Source of the DNA: Roseiarcus sp963805295
Lineage (GTDB): Bacteria > Pseudomonadota > Alphaproteobacteria > Rhizobiales > Beijerinckiaceae
NCBI GenBank assembly: GCA_963805295.1
Contig: CAWDTW010000071.1
Coordinates: 1 to 64,000, forward strand
Direction: 5' to 3'
DNA: 64,000 bases
Position numbers and translations under genes: made by a program. The first letter of the stretch is position 1; every line of letters starts with the position of its first letter. The notes beneath the pieces are model-generated. The model was not told where the DNA came from, did not search any database, and saw only the letters and a program-made list of their open reading frames with translations. Positions 48,956 to 57,121 of this stretch are shown here, piece by piece.

Positions 48956-50014
48956 GAGCGGAATCCGATCATCCTGTATCGTGCTCATAACCACAGGATT
49001 TGAAGTAATTTGTACATTGCGAGGGCTTGAAGATTTCGGCGCAGGTTTCGAGGGCGCGCATGAGGCCCGCGACGGTCCGTTCGGCGATTTTGCGCAGGAA
49101 GGCTTTGAGCTTGGAGAAGGCTTTTTCGATGGGGTTCATATCAGGACTGTAGGCTGGGAGATATCGCAACTCCGCGCCCGCCGCCTTGATGAGTTGCTCG
49201 ACCCGCGGCCCCTTGTGAGCCGGGAGATTGTCCATGACGACGACCTCGCCGGGCGAGAGCGTGGGGACGAGGCATGTCTCCAGCCAATCCTCGAACCGGG
49301 CGGCGTTGATCGGTCCGTCGAAAGTCTTTGCCGCTGTCAGGCCGCGAAGGCGAAGGCCGGCGACCAAAGTCACCGTTTTGTAGTGACTGTGCGGGATGGC
49401 CGCCCGCAAGCGGCGCCCGCGCCGGCAACGTCCGCTTTTGCGCGCGAGATTGGTGGAGGCTCCGGTCTCGTCAACGAAAACGAGTTTCGTCGGATCGAGA
49501 TCGAGTTGCCCCGCGAACCATTCCCGGCGTCGACTTTGCACGTCCGCGCGTTGTTGCTCCTCGGCATGCGCCGTTTTTTTTAAAGGTGATCGCGTGACGG
49601 TCGAAGAAGCGCCACAGCACGGAGACCGCAAAGCGCTCGCCGCAATTGGCGATCAGCCGCTCCTGGATCTCGAGCAGCGTCTTGTCCGGGCTGCGCCGGA
49701 TCAGGCCCAACAGATAGTCGTGATGCGCCTCGATCCGGCCGGAGCGTCGGTCGCCGCCACAAGGCGCCGGCGAAATTTCGCCCGTGGTCTTGAACCGCTT
49801 CACCCAGCGCACTGCGCTCGCTATGCTCACTTTGAAATGCGCGGCCGCCTGATTGCGCGACAACCCGCCCAAGACCACCGCCTCAACCACGCGCTCGCGA
49901 AGATCGTTGGAAAGACCCATCCCCGCCGCCCCCATTCTCGCAGCGTGAATGAGAAAGCAGAAATTAACCGATTCGGGAATCCCCCAACCGATTCAATCCG
50001 TTCGGATACCGCTC
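48956..50014 (-). mobile_element. IS630-family element with TA target duplication (1059 bp)
   Basis: Flanked by TA at 48954-48955 and 50015-50016. Imperfect ends GAGCGGAATCCGATC (left) and GAGCGGTATCCGAAC (right, inward). Its 3' half matches the relic at 42165-42700 almost exactly. Confidence 0.9.
48969..49920 (-). pseudogene. IS630-family transposase in two frames joined at an A8 run
   Basis: Frame 1 from ATG 49920 (MGLSNDLRERVVEAVVLGGL) gives the helix-turn-helix region and ends its sensible part at RHAITFKK. Frame 2 continues KTAHAEEQQRADVQSRRREW, KLVFVDETGASTNLARKSG (Asp), VVMDNLPAHKGPR (Asp) and PDMNPIEKAFSKLKAFLRK (Glu). The change of frame sits exactly on eight A residues (49581-49574, minus strand). 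Seven would give one continuous protein. This could be a mutation or a transcriptional-slippage or frameshift site. Confidence 0.8.
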
Positions 50015-50016
50015 TA

Positions 50017-50398
50017 ATTGTGGATTAATCATTCTCATTCCGATGTCGGCTGACCTTCGGCTCGGTTGCCTTTGCCGGTAAGGCTATCGACGGCCGGCTG
50101 CGCAAGAACTTCTCGGCCCTCGAGATCGACAAGGCGATGCCCGGTCGCTTTGGCGGCTATGCAACCTGAGGAGCAGCTTTGCATTTCGCTTCGGGCGGGG
50201 CCCAAGGCGCACACGCTGTCAATCGGCGTCGAACTTTTCCACGCCGGATCACAACCGTTTCTCAAAACGCCTATCTTTGCGCGGCAGGCGCCTCCGCACT
50301 TGTGTTCGTGACAGAGTTGGGCCAGGGTAGTTTCCCAGGAAACTGAAAGTTTGGGTGGGTAGGCTATCGGATCTCTAATTAGCGAGGGCGACGCAGTC
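50017..50398. other. Intergenic region with a short C-terminal-like frame
   Basis: Between the IS630 and gspH. A plus frame ending at 50169 (FGSVAFAGKAIDGRLRKNFS, then GRFGGYAT) looks like the tail of a gene cut by the IS630, family not recognised. The rest should include the promoter of the gsp genes. Confidence 0.3.
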
Positions 50399-50857
50399 AT
50401 GAACCGGACCGCCGGCTTCACGCTGATCGAAGTCGTTTGCGCTCTCGCGATTATCGCGTTGCTCGCCGGCCTCGTTCTGCCGGCCATTCCCAGCGCGACC
50501 TCCAATGCGAGGCTCGAAGCCTACGCGCTCGAGGTTGCAGCGCTTTTGACCGCGGATCGCAACGCAGCGATCCGGCGGCACATGGAGGTCGCGACCGCGC
50601 TCGACGCGAACGCCAGGACCGTACGCTCGGGCGCCGGCGCCGATCGCATTGAGTTGCCGCGCGACGTCGCGTTCGACGCCCTGCTCGCCGACACATGCAA
50701 GGGTCGGCAAGCCGGCACTACGATCGTTTTCTTGCCTAGCGGCATGTCGTGCGGCGGGACCATCCAATTGCGGCGCGGATACGTCGGTTTTCAAGTTCGC
50801 GTCAATTGGCTCACGGGAGGGGCTCAGGTTGTTTCGTTCAACTCCGCGGCCAAATAG
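50399..50857 (+). CDS. gspH: Type II secretion minor pseudopilin GspH
   Basis: 152 aa. Prepilin-type N-terminus MNRTAGFTLIEVVCALAIIA: cleavage by the prepilin peptidase after Gly6, Glu at +5 of the mature protein, then one hydrophobic helix. It would form part of the pseudopilus tip of the type II secretion system in the inner membrane and periplasm. First of four overlapping genes in H-I-J-K order, which supports the H assignment despite low sequence conservation in this family. Confidence 0.8.
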   Translation: MNRTAGFTLIEVVCALAIIALLAGLVLPAIPSATSNARLEAYALEVAALLTADRNAAIRRHMEVATALDANARTVRSGAGADRIELPRDVAFDALLADTCKGRQAGTTIVFLPSGMSCGGTIQLRRGYVGFQVRVNWLTGGAQVVSFNSAAK

Positions 50858-51236
50858 CTGTTCGCGCGGGTTCACGCTCGTCGAGTCGCTTGTAGCTCTG
50901 ACCGTCACGATGATTTTGCTGTCGGCGATCGGCGAATTGAGCGCGTCGTCTCTTCGCGCCGGTCGATATGTCGAGCGCCACGTGGTGGATATGGAGAACA
51001 TCCAGCGGATCCTTGCGGGGTTGCCCGCGCGCAACGCGCTGGCGAACCAGCCGCAGTCCGGCGAGATGGCGGGTTACCGCTGGCGACTCGACGCCAAACC
51101 GTTCAACGCCGATTTCGTCGACCAGCGCGCGCAGACGCGTTGGAGGCCGGAAACGATTGTCCTGATGGTGCAAGGCCCAAGCGGCGCTCCGCTGAGCTTC
51201 AATATGGTCCGGCTCGTCGGGACAGGCGCAAAATGA
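50829..51236 (+). CDS. gspI: Type II secretion minor pseudopilin GspI
   Basis: About 135 aa. Likely start TTG 50829, giving a short leader FRSTPRPNSCSRG before FTLVESLVALTVTMILLSAI (prepilin motif and helix). It overlaps the end of gspH by 29 nt and its stop overlaps the gspJ start (ATGA). The assignment rests on position between H and J and the motif. In other systems GspI forms the pilus-tip trimer with J and K. Confidence 0.75.
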   Translation: MFRSTPRPNSCSRGFTLVESLVALTVTMILLSAIGELSASSLRAGRYVERHVVDMENIQRILAGLPARNALANQPQSGEMAGYRWRLDAKPFNADFVDQRAQTRWRPETIVLMVQGPSGAPLSFNMVRLVGTGAK

Positions 51237-51979
51237 AGGCGCGTGGCCGGAGGGAGACTCGAGGAAACAGGCGGATCGCCGGTTTCACGCTATTTGAGGC
51301 GCTCGTGTCTGTCGCGTTGATGAGCGCAATCGTCGCGTCGCTCAGCGCGGTTACCGGCCAATGGTTGCCGAACTGGCATCGCGGTTTTGGTCGTGTGCAA
51401 CGCCTGGAATTGCTCGACGTCGGTCTTCAGCGCCTGGTCGCCGATCTCGAGGCGGCCGAATTCGTCACGCCCAACGCCGTGTCCGAGACGCCGATTTTTC
51501 TCGGCGACGCAAAATCGGTGACGCTCGTTCGCGTTGCGAATGCTCCCGGAACGACCCCGCATCTCGAATTTGTGAAACTCGCTGAAACCGTCGATGAACG
51601 CGGCTTCGCGCTGGTTCGCTCCCACGCGCCGTTCAAGCCGCTCGATTCCCATCGGCCCATCGACGCGCAACTGCATTTCGCTGACCCGGTCGCGCTTGCC
51701 CGCGCCCCTTACCGGGTTTCCTTCGCTTTCGCCGGAGTTGATCGTCTTTGGCGTGATTCCTGGCAGGATGACATCCTGTTACCGTCCGCGGTGCGCATCC
51801 AGGTGCGCGACGCGGCGACCGGCCAGGTTCTCGCGGTCTCGACCGTGGCGCTCTTGCAGGTGGATCTTCCCGCGGGATGCGTCACCCAGCACTCGCCCCA
51901 AGAATGCATCGACGGAACGCGCGCGAACGCGCACCGGCAGCGCAATCGCCAAGGTCAAGTGGCGGGCACTCAGCCATGA
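51233..51979 (+). CDS. gspJ: Type II secretion minor pseudopilin GspJ
   Basis: 248 aa from ATG 51233 (4-nt overlap with the gspI stop). The leader MKARGRRETRGNRRIAG is followed by FTLFEALVSVALMSAIVASL, then a soluble domain with LELLDVGLQRLVADLEAAEF, typical of J proteins. Its stop overlaps the gspK start by 4 nt. Confidence 0.78.
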   Translation: MKARGRRETRGNRRIAGFTLFEALVSVALMSAIVASLSAVTGQWLPNWHRGFGRVQRLELLDVGLQRLVADLEAAEFVTPNAVSETPIFLGDAKSVTLVRVANAPGTTPHLEFVKLAETVDERGFALVRSHAPFKPLDSHRPIDAQLHFADPVALARAPYRVSFAFAGVDRLWRDSWQDDILLPSAVRIQVRDAATGQVLAVSTVALLQVDLPAGCVTQHSPQECIDGTRANAHRQRNRQGQVAGTQP

Positions 51980-52899
51980 GGGCGGAACGCTCGAATGAAG
52001 CTGCATTGAAGCCACAGCGCCAAGAGAGCGGGTTCATTCTGGTTGTCGTTCTCTGGATACTCGCAGCGCTCGCCGCACTTGGGGCGACCTATTCAGTCTA
52101 TGTTGTGAACGCTGCATTCGCCACACAGGTCAATGACGACCGATTGCGGATAAGAAACGCCATATCGAGTGGAATTGAACTGACCGCGTACCAGCTTCTC
52201 GCTGCCGAGCCCAACGACGCTCCCTCGCCGCGCGGGGCCTTCACGGTTCGGTTGGCGCAGTCGACGATCAACGTGAGCTTTGTGTCCGAAAGTGCCCGCG
52301 TCGATCTCAATGCGGCGCCCAAGGCCCTATTGGCGGGCCTTTTCGCCGCTGTCGGCGTGAGCTCTTCCAATGCGTCGAGCTTCGCGGACCGCATAGTCGG
52401 TTGGCGAAAGAAAGAGGACGGCGCCGGTCAAAACGCAGAAGCCGAGGACTACAAAGAAGCCGGCCTTGATTATCAGCCCCGGCAGGGACCCTTTCAAAAT
52501 GTTCTCGAGCTGGCGCTAGTGCTTGGCATCCCCCCGTACATTGTCGAGCGCGTTCTGCCGCTCGTGACCGTTTACAGCGGCGCCGGCCAAGTAGATGTTC
52601 GCGTCGCGCCGCCCGAGGTCCTATCCGCCTTGCCGGGCATAACGCCGGAGCAGTTACAAAAAGTCCTTGCTCAACGCGCTCAGAATCCGCTGGACGGTCA
52701 GGCCTTGTTGAGGCTCCTGGGATCCGCGGGCGCCTGGGCCAATGCGAGCCAGAATCCGGCTGCCCGGGTCGATGTGCAAATCCGGCTCGTCAACGGCCGC
52801 ACCGCCCGAGCCGAGGTCGTCATACGGGTCTATCGAGAGGACGCGGGTGAGCCTTTCCGCGTCCTCTCCTGGCGCGACGATAGCGATGGTTCGATGTAG
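51976..52899 (+). CDS. gspK: Type II secretion minor pseudopilin GspK
   Basis: 307 aa. N-terminus ends in ESGFILVVVLWILAALAALG (GspK-type helix, with Ile rather than Glu at +5 as is characteristic of K proteins), followed by ARVDLNAAPKALLAGLF and the SAM-like helical region YQPRQGPFQNVLELALVLGI. It caps the pseudopilus. No gspL or gspM follows: after 52899 there is a 170-bp gap and a convergent gene, so the operon is incomplete here. Confidence 0.85.
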   Translation: MRAERSNEAALKPQRQESGFILVVVLWILAALAALGATYSVYVVNAAFATQVNDDRLRIRNAISSGIELTAYQLLAAEPNDAPSPRGAFTVRLAQSTINVSFVSESARVDLNAAPKALLAGLFAAVGVSSSNASSFADRIVGWRKKEDGAGQNAEAEDYKEAGLDYQPRQGPFQNVLELALVLGIPPYIVERVLPLVTVYSGAGQVDVRVAPPEVLSALPGITPEQLQKVLAQRAQNPLDGQALLRLLGSAGAWANASQNPAARVDVQIRLVNGRTARAEVVIRVYREDAGEPFRVLSWRDDSDGSM

Positions 52900-53072
52900 G
52901 AGTAGCGCGACCGACGTGCCTTTGAGAACTCGCCGGTCGCCGCACTCCTCGGTCCATAGTTTCGGCGGGCCGAAAGGCCGTGGGCTACCGCGCTGCCCTG
53001 AACAAAGCACCTGTTTGCAGACGGCGTATTGCGTGCGGCGCCTCAAACCCCGTTCGCCAGTCAGTCCTAGCC

Positions 53073-53834
53073 TCACTGACAGCGCAATTTTGAATAGTCG
53101 AGAAAATCCTCTGCCGAAAATTGGCCGAAGGGGTTAGCGTACGAAGCAAGAAGAACGAATCCCTTGCGTCCGTCAGCGAGTTGGATTCCGGCAACCCCGA
53201 TCGTCACCTGTGATCCATCCGCGGACTCATTAGGCCTCGCCTCAGCGGCGAGACGAAAAGGATTCACGCCCACGAGCGTTTCTTGGACGACCAGACGCGC
53301 CCAAAATTCAAGGCCGTTAAAGGGTCTTCCAACTGGAACCCATCGGGTTTCGAGCAAGCCCGGAGCGAGAGCGTGGAGCACCTGTTTCGCCGTGGGAGAC
53401 AGGCACCCAATATGAATGTGAAGCTGATCTTGTGTCCGCGAAGAGCGCGAATTTACAGCCAGGACGACGTAGTCACGCGCAAGCGGCTGTTCAGGCGCGC
53501 CCTGCAAAAACGTACGGGCCTTCCAGGCGTCCTCAAAATAGTTTGCGGCCTCCAAAGTCTGAAGCGATGGATCCTCAACTCCGACAATTTTCCTCGTAGG
53601 CGAAAGAATGAGGTCTGGCTCTCGTAGCGGCGCCCGCAGGACAACGTAGCCGCGCTCGTCTCCATCTGACACATTGACTTCGAGGCATGGGAAAGCGGCG
53701 CCCGTCAGCGCGTGGTTGACCACGCAGGCCCGAACGACCTGCCAAAGCGCGCCGCGGCCTGCTTCGGTAGCGGCCCCTTGCGCCGCGAACGCGAAAGCGG
53801 CGACGACGCATAAAAAGCCGACTATTCTGAACAA
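53073..53834 (-). CDS. cdh: CDP-diacylglycerol diphosphatase
   Basis: 253 aa. Hydrolyses CDP-diacylglycerol to phosphatidate and CMP at the membrane. The HIT-like signature is clear: LAVNSRSSRTQDQLHIHIGC (about residues 125-144), preceded by ANYFEDAWKARTFLQG. An N-terminal hydrophobic segment (IVGFLCVVAAFAFAAQGAAT) acts as signal or anchor. Full length. It converges with gspK and is probably transcribed alone. Confidence 0.85.
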   Translation of the reverse strand: MFRIVGFLCVVAAFAFAAQGAATEAGRGALWQVVRACVVNHALTGAAFPCLEVNVSDGDERGYVVLRAPLREPDLILSPTRKIVGVEDPSLQTLEAANYFEDAWKARTFLQGAPEQPLARDYVVLAVNSRSSRTQDQLHIHIGCLSPTAKQVLHALAPGLLETRWVPVGRPFNGLEFWARLVVQETLVGVNPFRLAAEARPNESADGSQVTIGVAGIQLADGRKGFVLLASYANPFGQFSAEDFLDYSKLRCQ

Positions 53835-53994
53835 CTTCCAACCTACTTCAAGTCGGCCAGTTTATTGCGTAGAAGCAGCAAGCTCGTGAATTAATCTGAC
53901 TTAAGGGCCACGGCTTCGGGGCCGCAAGAATGAATCGCTCCGCCTTTGGGGCGCAATCCCGCGTCCGATCTTATGGCGGATTCTGCAGACCTGG

Positions 53995-54213
53995 CTAGGG
54001 CTTCGCCGCCGACCGGCCGCCGGAGCCTGCGTGGCGCGCCATATAGGCCAGCCGGTTCTGGCACTCGGTCCAGTCGTCGAGCCGGCACTGCGTCTTGCGG
54101 CAACCGTATTCACAGCACACGTCTTCGAGCGGGACTTCGCCCACAAATCGCGAGGTCGTCCAGCTGCGCCACTTCTGGACGAGCCCTCGAGGCAGTGGAA
54201 CGCGCTCGCGCAT
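53995..54213 (-). CDS. Small Cys-rich protein (72 aa)
   Basis: Starts MRERVPLPRGLVQKWRSWTT at ATG 54213 after a strong ribosome-binding site (GGAGGGACT). The Cys cluster VCCEYGCRKTQCRLDDWTEC (five Cys) suggests metal binding or disulphides. Not recognised. The gap 53835-53994 shows nothing. Confidence 0.5.
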   Translation of the reverse strand: MRERVPLPRGLVQKWRSWTTSRFVGEVPLEDVCCEYGCRKTQCRLDDWTECQNRLAYMARHAGSGGRSAAKP

Positions 54214-54678
54214 AGTCCCTCCGCGTCGATCCGTCAGCAAAAACAGCGAACCCTGCTGAACCCTGCTGAACGGACGACATTTTAACGGGGGAGTTTGCCT
54301 GAATGCGGAAGCTCTGGCAAGGCCGGGGCCGCATCGCAGCGCCGGAGCACCGTCTGACCGTCGATCGGGCGCTTGGGGGCGGTGACGATCAAGGCCGCCT
54401 GTTCCAGGCGGCGGGAGGACAGGATCGGCAGCGTCGCGCCGGGCAAGGTCGCCCCATCGGAAGACGGCCTCGTTCCGGACGCCCTATCGAGCGCGGCCGC
54501 ACGCAGTCAGCGACCGCGTCTACATGCAACGTGGTCTAGGGTTCGCGTAAAGGGGGCGCCCCTGCCACTTCCTAAAGCGAGTTGCGAAACCGCTCCTGTC
54601 ACTGCGCGGCGCTCCCAAACGATTGGGCTTTGCCTTCCACGGGGCCAAGAAGTTTCGGCGGCGAAAGCCGAGCATCAG
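54214..54678. other. Gap with an unassigned minus-strand frame
   Basis: A minus frame in about 54290-54535 reads LPILSSRRLEQAALIVTAPK and VLRRCDAAPALPELPHSG and ends near the upstream side of the small Cys-rich gene. It looks coding in composition but has no clear start or family. The repeated CCCTGCTGAA near 54250 is the only other feature. Confidence 0.3.
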
Positions 54679-54857
54679 TCAAGCGAACGTATAGTGAGCG
54701 AGCTCCGGCTGTCGAGAAAGGGCGATCCCGCGTTCCTCCAAGCGGTCGCGTATCACGTCAAACTCCTCTCGCCGATTATGCCAGGGCGAGACCGAGCTAC
54801 GGAACCTGGACTTCAATTCGCCACGTCCCCCGGTGTAGGAAACACGGGGGACGCAAG

Positions 54858-56118
54858 CTCATGAATCCCCTCATTCTTGATCGACTCGAAATTGCCTGAA
54901 TTGGCGAGTCACCGCGTGGCGAGATCACAAATCAGCCGGGCGGGGGCTCATGCGCAAGTCGATCGATCGGATGGAATTGGTTCATGATTTTCTGAAGCGC
55001 GCGTTTTCGGGGAGCTTGCACGCCAAGCGGATTCTTTCGCTGGCCAATGGGACGTTGGGGGTTCTGACGGGGGCGTCGTTGGCCGTTTCGGTCATCGGGC
55101 ACGCGCTGGCGCAAGCGCGCGGTCTGATGGACAGACACGCGATCAAACAGGTCGATCGCCTGCTGAGCAACGCCGGGGTCGTCGTATGGGACCTGTTCGC
55201 GCCATGGGCGCGCGAGGTCGTGGGCCAGCGCAAGGCGATCGTCGTGGCGATGGATTGGACCGATTTCGACGCCGACAATCAGGCCACGCTCGCTTTGAAC
55301 CTCATCACGCGCCACGGCCGGGCGACGCCGCTCCTGTGGCTGACGGTCGACAAGGACGAACTGAAGGACCGGCGCAACGACTTCGAAGACCTCTGCCTGA
55401 CGCGTTTGAAGACGATCCTGCCCGAGGGCGTGGCGGTGACGATCCTGGCCGATCGCGGCTTCGGCGACGTCAAACTGTTCGAATTCCTCGAAAGCCTCGG
55501 CTTCGGCTACGTCATCCGCTTTCGCGGCAACGTTCATGTAACCGCGGCGGACGGCCAGACGCGCCTGGCCGCCGACTGGGTCGGCAAGAAAGGGAGCGCG
55601 CGCCTTCTGCGCGGCGCCGAACTGACCGCCGCCCGCCACAAGGTCGGCGCGGCGGTCTGCGTCCACGCCAAGGGGATGAAGGAGGCTTGGCATCTGGCCG
55701 CCAGCGATGCGACCGCGAGCGCCTCCCAGATCGTCAACCTCTACGCCAAACGATGGACGATCGAGCCGGGGTTCCGCGACACCAAGGATTTGCGTTTCGG
55801 CATGGGCCTGAGCGTCCTGCGCATCGGCGATCCGCAACGGCGCGACCGTCTGCTGCTGCTCAACGCCTTGGCGATCCTCCTCCTGACCCTGCTCGGCGCG
55901 GCCGGCGAAAGCCTCGGCATGGACCGATCGCTCAGAACCAGCACGATCAAACGCCGCGTCCATTCGCTGTTTCGCCAGGGCTGCCTGCTCTACGATCTCA
56001 TCCCCAACATGCCCGAGCAACGCTTGAGACCGCTTGTTGAAAAATACGAAGAATTCCTAAACCAAAACAACGCTTTCACACAAACCTTCGGCCTCGTCTA
56101 ATTGAGGGGATGCGTGAG
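54858..56118 (+). mobile_element. IS4-family element, copy 5 (1261 bp) inside the Hint gene
   Basis: Ends CTCATGAATCCCCTCATT and, inward from the right, CTCACGCATCCCCTCAATT. Direct repeat GGGACGCAAG (10 bp) at 54848-54857 and 56119-56128. Its left end lies about 10 bp from the palindromic segment at about 54823-54850 (GTCCCCCG paired with CGGGGGAC). Confidence 0.95.
54950..56101 (+). CDS. IS4-family transposase, intact copy (383 aa)
   Basis: Same protein as 1421-2572 with a few substitutions (for example RAFSGSLHAK, TRLKTILPEG, the end FTQTFGLV). Both Asp residues and the YAKRWTIEPGFRDTK motif are present, so it is a second potentially active copy. Confidence 0.95.
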   Translation: MRKSIDRMELVHDFLKRAFSGSLHAKRILSLANGTLGVLTGASLAVSVIGHALAQARGLMDRHAIKQVDRLLSNAGVVVWDLFAPWAREVVGQRKAIVVAMDWTDFDADNQATLALNLITRHGRATPLLWLTVDKDELKDRRNDFEDLCLTRLKTILPEGVAVTILADRGFGDVKLFEFLESLGFGYVIRFRGNVHVTAADGQTRLAADWVGKKGSARLLRGAELTAARHKVGAAVCVHAKGMKEAWHLAASDATASASQIVNLYAKRWTIEPGFRDTKDLRFGMGLSVLRIGDPQRRDRLLLLNALAILLLTLLGAAGESLGMDRSLRTSTIKRRVHSLFRQGCLLYDLIPNMPEQRLRPLVEKYEEFLNQNNAFTQTFGLV

Positions 56119-56750
56119 GGGACGCAAGGAGTCTCTTGTGTCTTTGGCGTTCCATATCTGCGAAAATACTCGGCGAAATTGACCGGGCGCTCGTCGACGT
56201 TCAACAGCGTGTCAACCGGAGCCCCTTCGGCATAAATCACGTCATGACTTTCGAGCTTGATGTGGAAGAACTCCAGCGCCTCGAATTCACGAGCCTCAAA
56301 GCGCTTGATCGTCGTGCCGTTGATCAGCATCCCCGCCGGCGCCAACACGCCATCAATGAACAAGGCATGTCCCGCGTTCACGTAGAGAGGGGCGAGCGGA
56401 ACGCCCGGCGCGAGAGCCGAGCGACCGATCCGAACCGGCAGCGCATCTTTCACCCATGGCTTTGCCGGATCGGTCTTCCTGATCGGATAGCGTCCGATCC
56501 ACTGGATGGGACGCGTCCCGCCGAACATTGTGGGCAGCAAATCGCCAATGGCCAGGTCTTCGACGTTCCTCTCACCGTCAGCCGTCCGGATCCTCGTTCC
56601 TTTGAGGAAGCATTTGCACGCCCAACGCCTGCAGTTGGCGGACGCGCTGGTTCTGGCCAAGGCCACGGACCCGAAAATGGCGCCCATCTTCACGATGTTG
56701 CGGCGGGTGCGGCGCGAGGTCACACCGAAATCCTCTGCGTCACCCGTCAT

Positions 56751-57121
56751 AATGGGCCATCCTGCCGAACGGTTGGCAACCTTCTTCGCCTAAAGTTTAC
56801 AAGAAACCATTTTCGCATCCCGTCAAATGGCGGCCTCGCCGAAGCGGAAAATCGACTTGTCCATCCCGTTCTCCATCCAGCTGCAACCGCTAACACCTCT
56901 TCTGTAGACCGAATTGGCTGGAAGGTTATCATTTTCGAGCGTGTCCGGGGTACGTCGTCGGGGGAAAACAGACCTGGACAGAGAGAATGATGTTCAGATT
57001 GCGCAATGATCGTTGACATAGACCGGCTGTCGGACCCGCCAAATATGTCGTTTGTCGCTGCGGCGTCGCCGCAGCATCGATGGGGGAGCCGCGTCACAGT
57101 GCCTCGTCCCCCGGTGACTAA
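56751..57121. other. Intergenic region upstream of the Hint gene
   Basis: No gene seen. It should hold the promoter of the Hint gene near 56760-56830 and the border of the ISAzo13 pair at 57121. Confidence 0.4.

Larger units (their letters stand above)
54679..56750 (-). pseudogene. Hint-domain (Hedgehog/intein-type) protein, split by IS4 copy 5
   Basis: Starts MTGDAEDFGVTSRRTRRNIV at ATG 56750. The Arg-pair followed by a hydrophobic stretch (KMGAIFGSVALARTSAS) could be a Tat-type signal. The Hint domain begins ACKCFLKGTRIRTADGERNV and runs through LYVNAGHALFIDGVLAPAG and DTLLNVDERPVNFAEYFRRY. Excising the IS and one GGGACGCAAG restores ...KTQETPCVP-RVSYTGGRGELKSRF... to a stop at 54679, a 266-aa protein. 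Bacterial Hint_2 proteins are often exported and of unknown role. No adhesin or RTX-type partner is fused. Confidence 0.85.
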
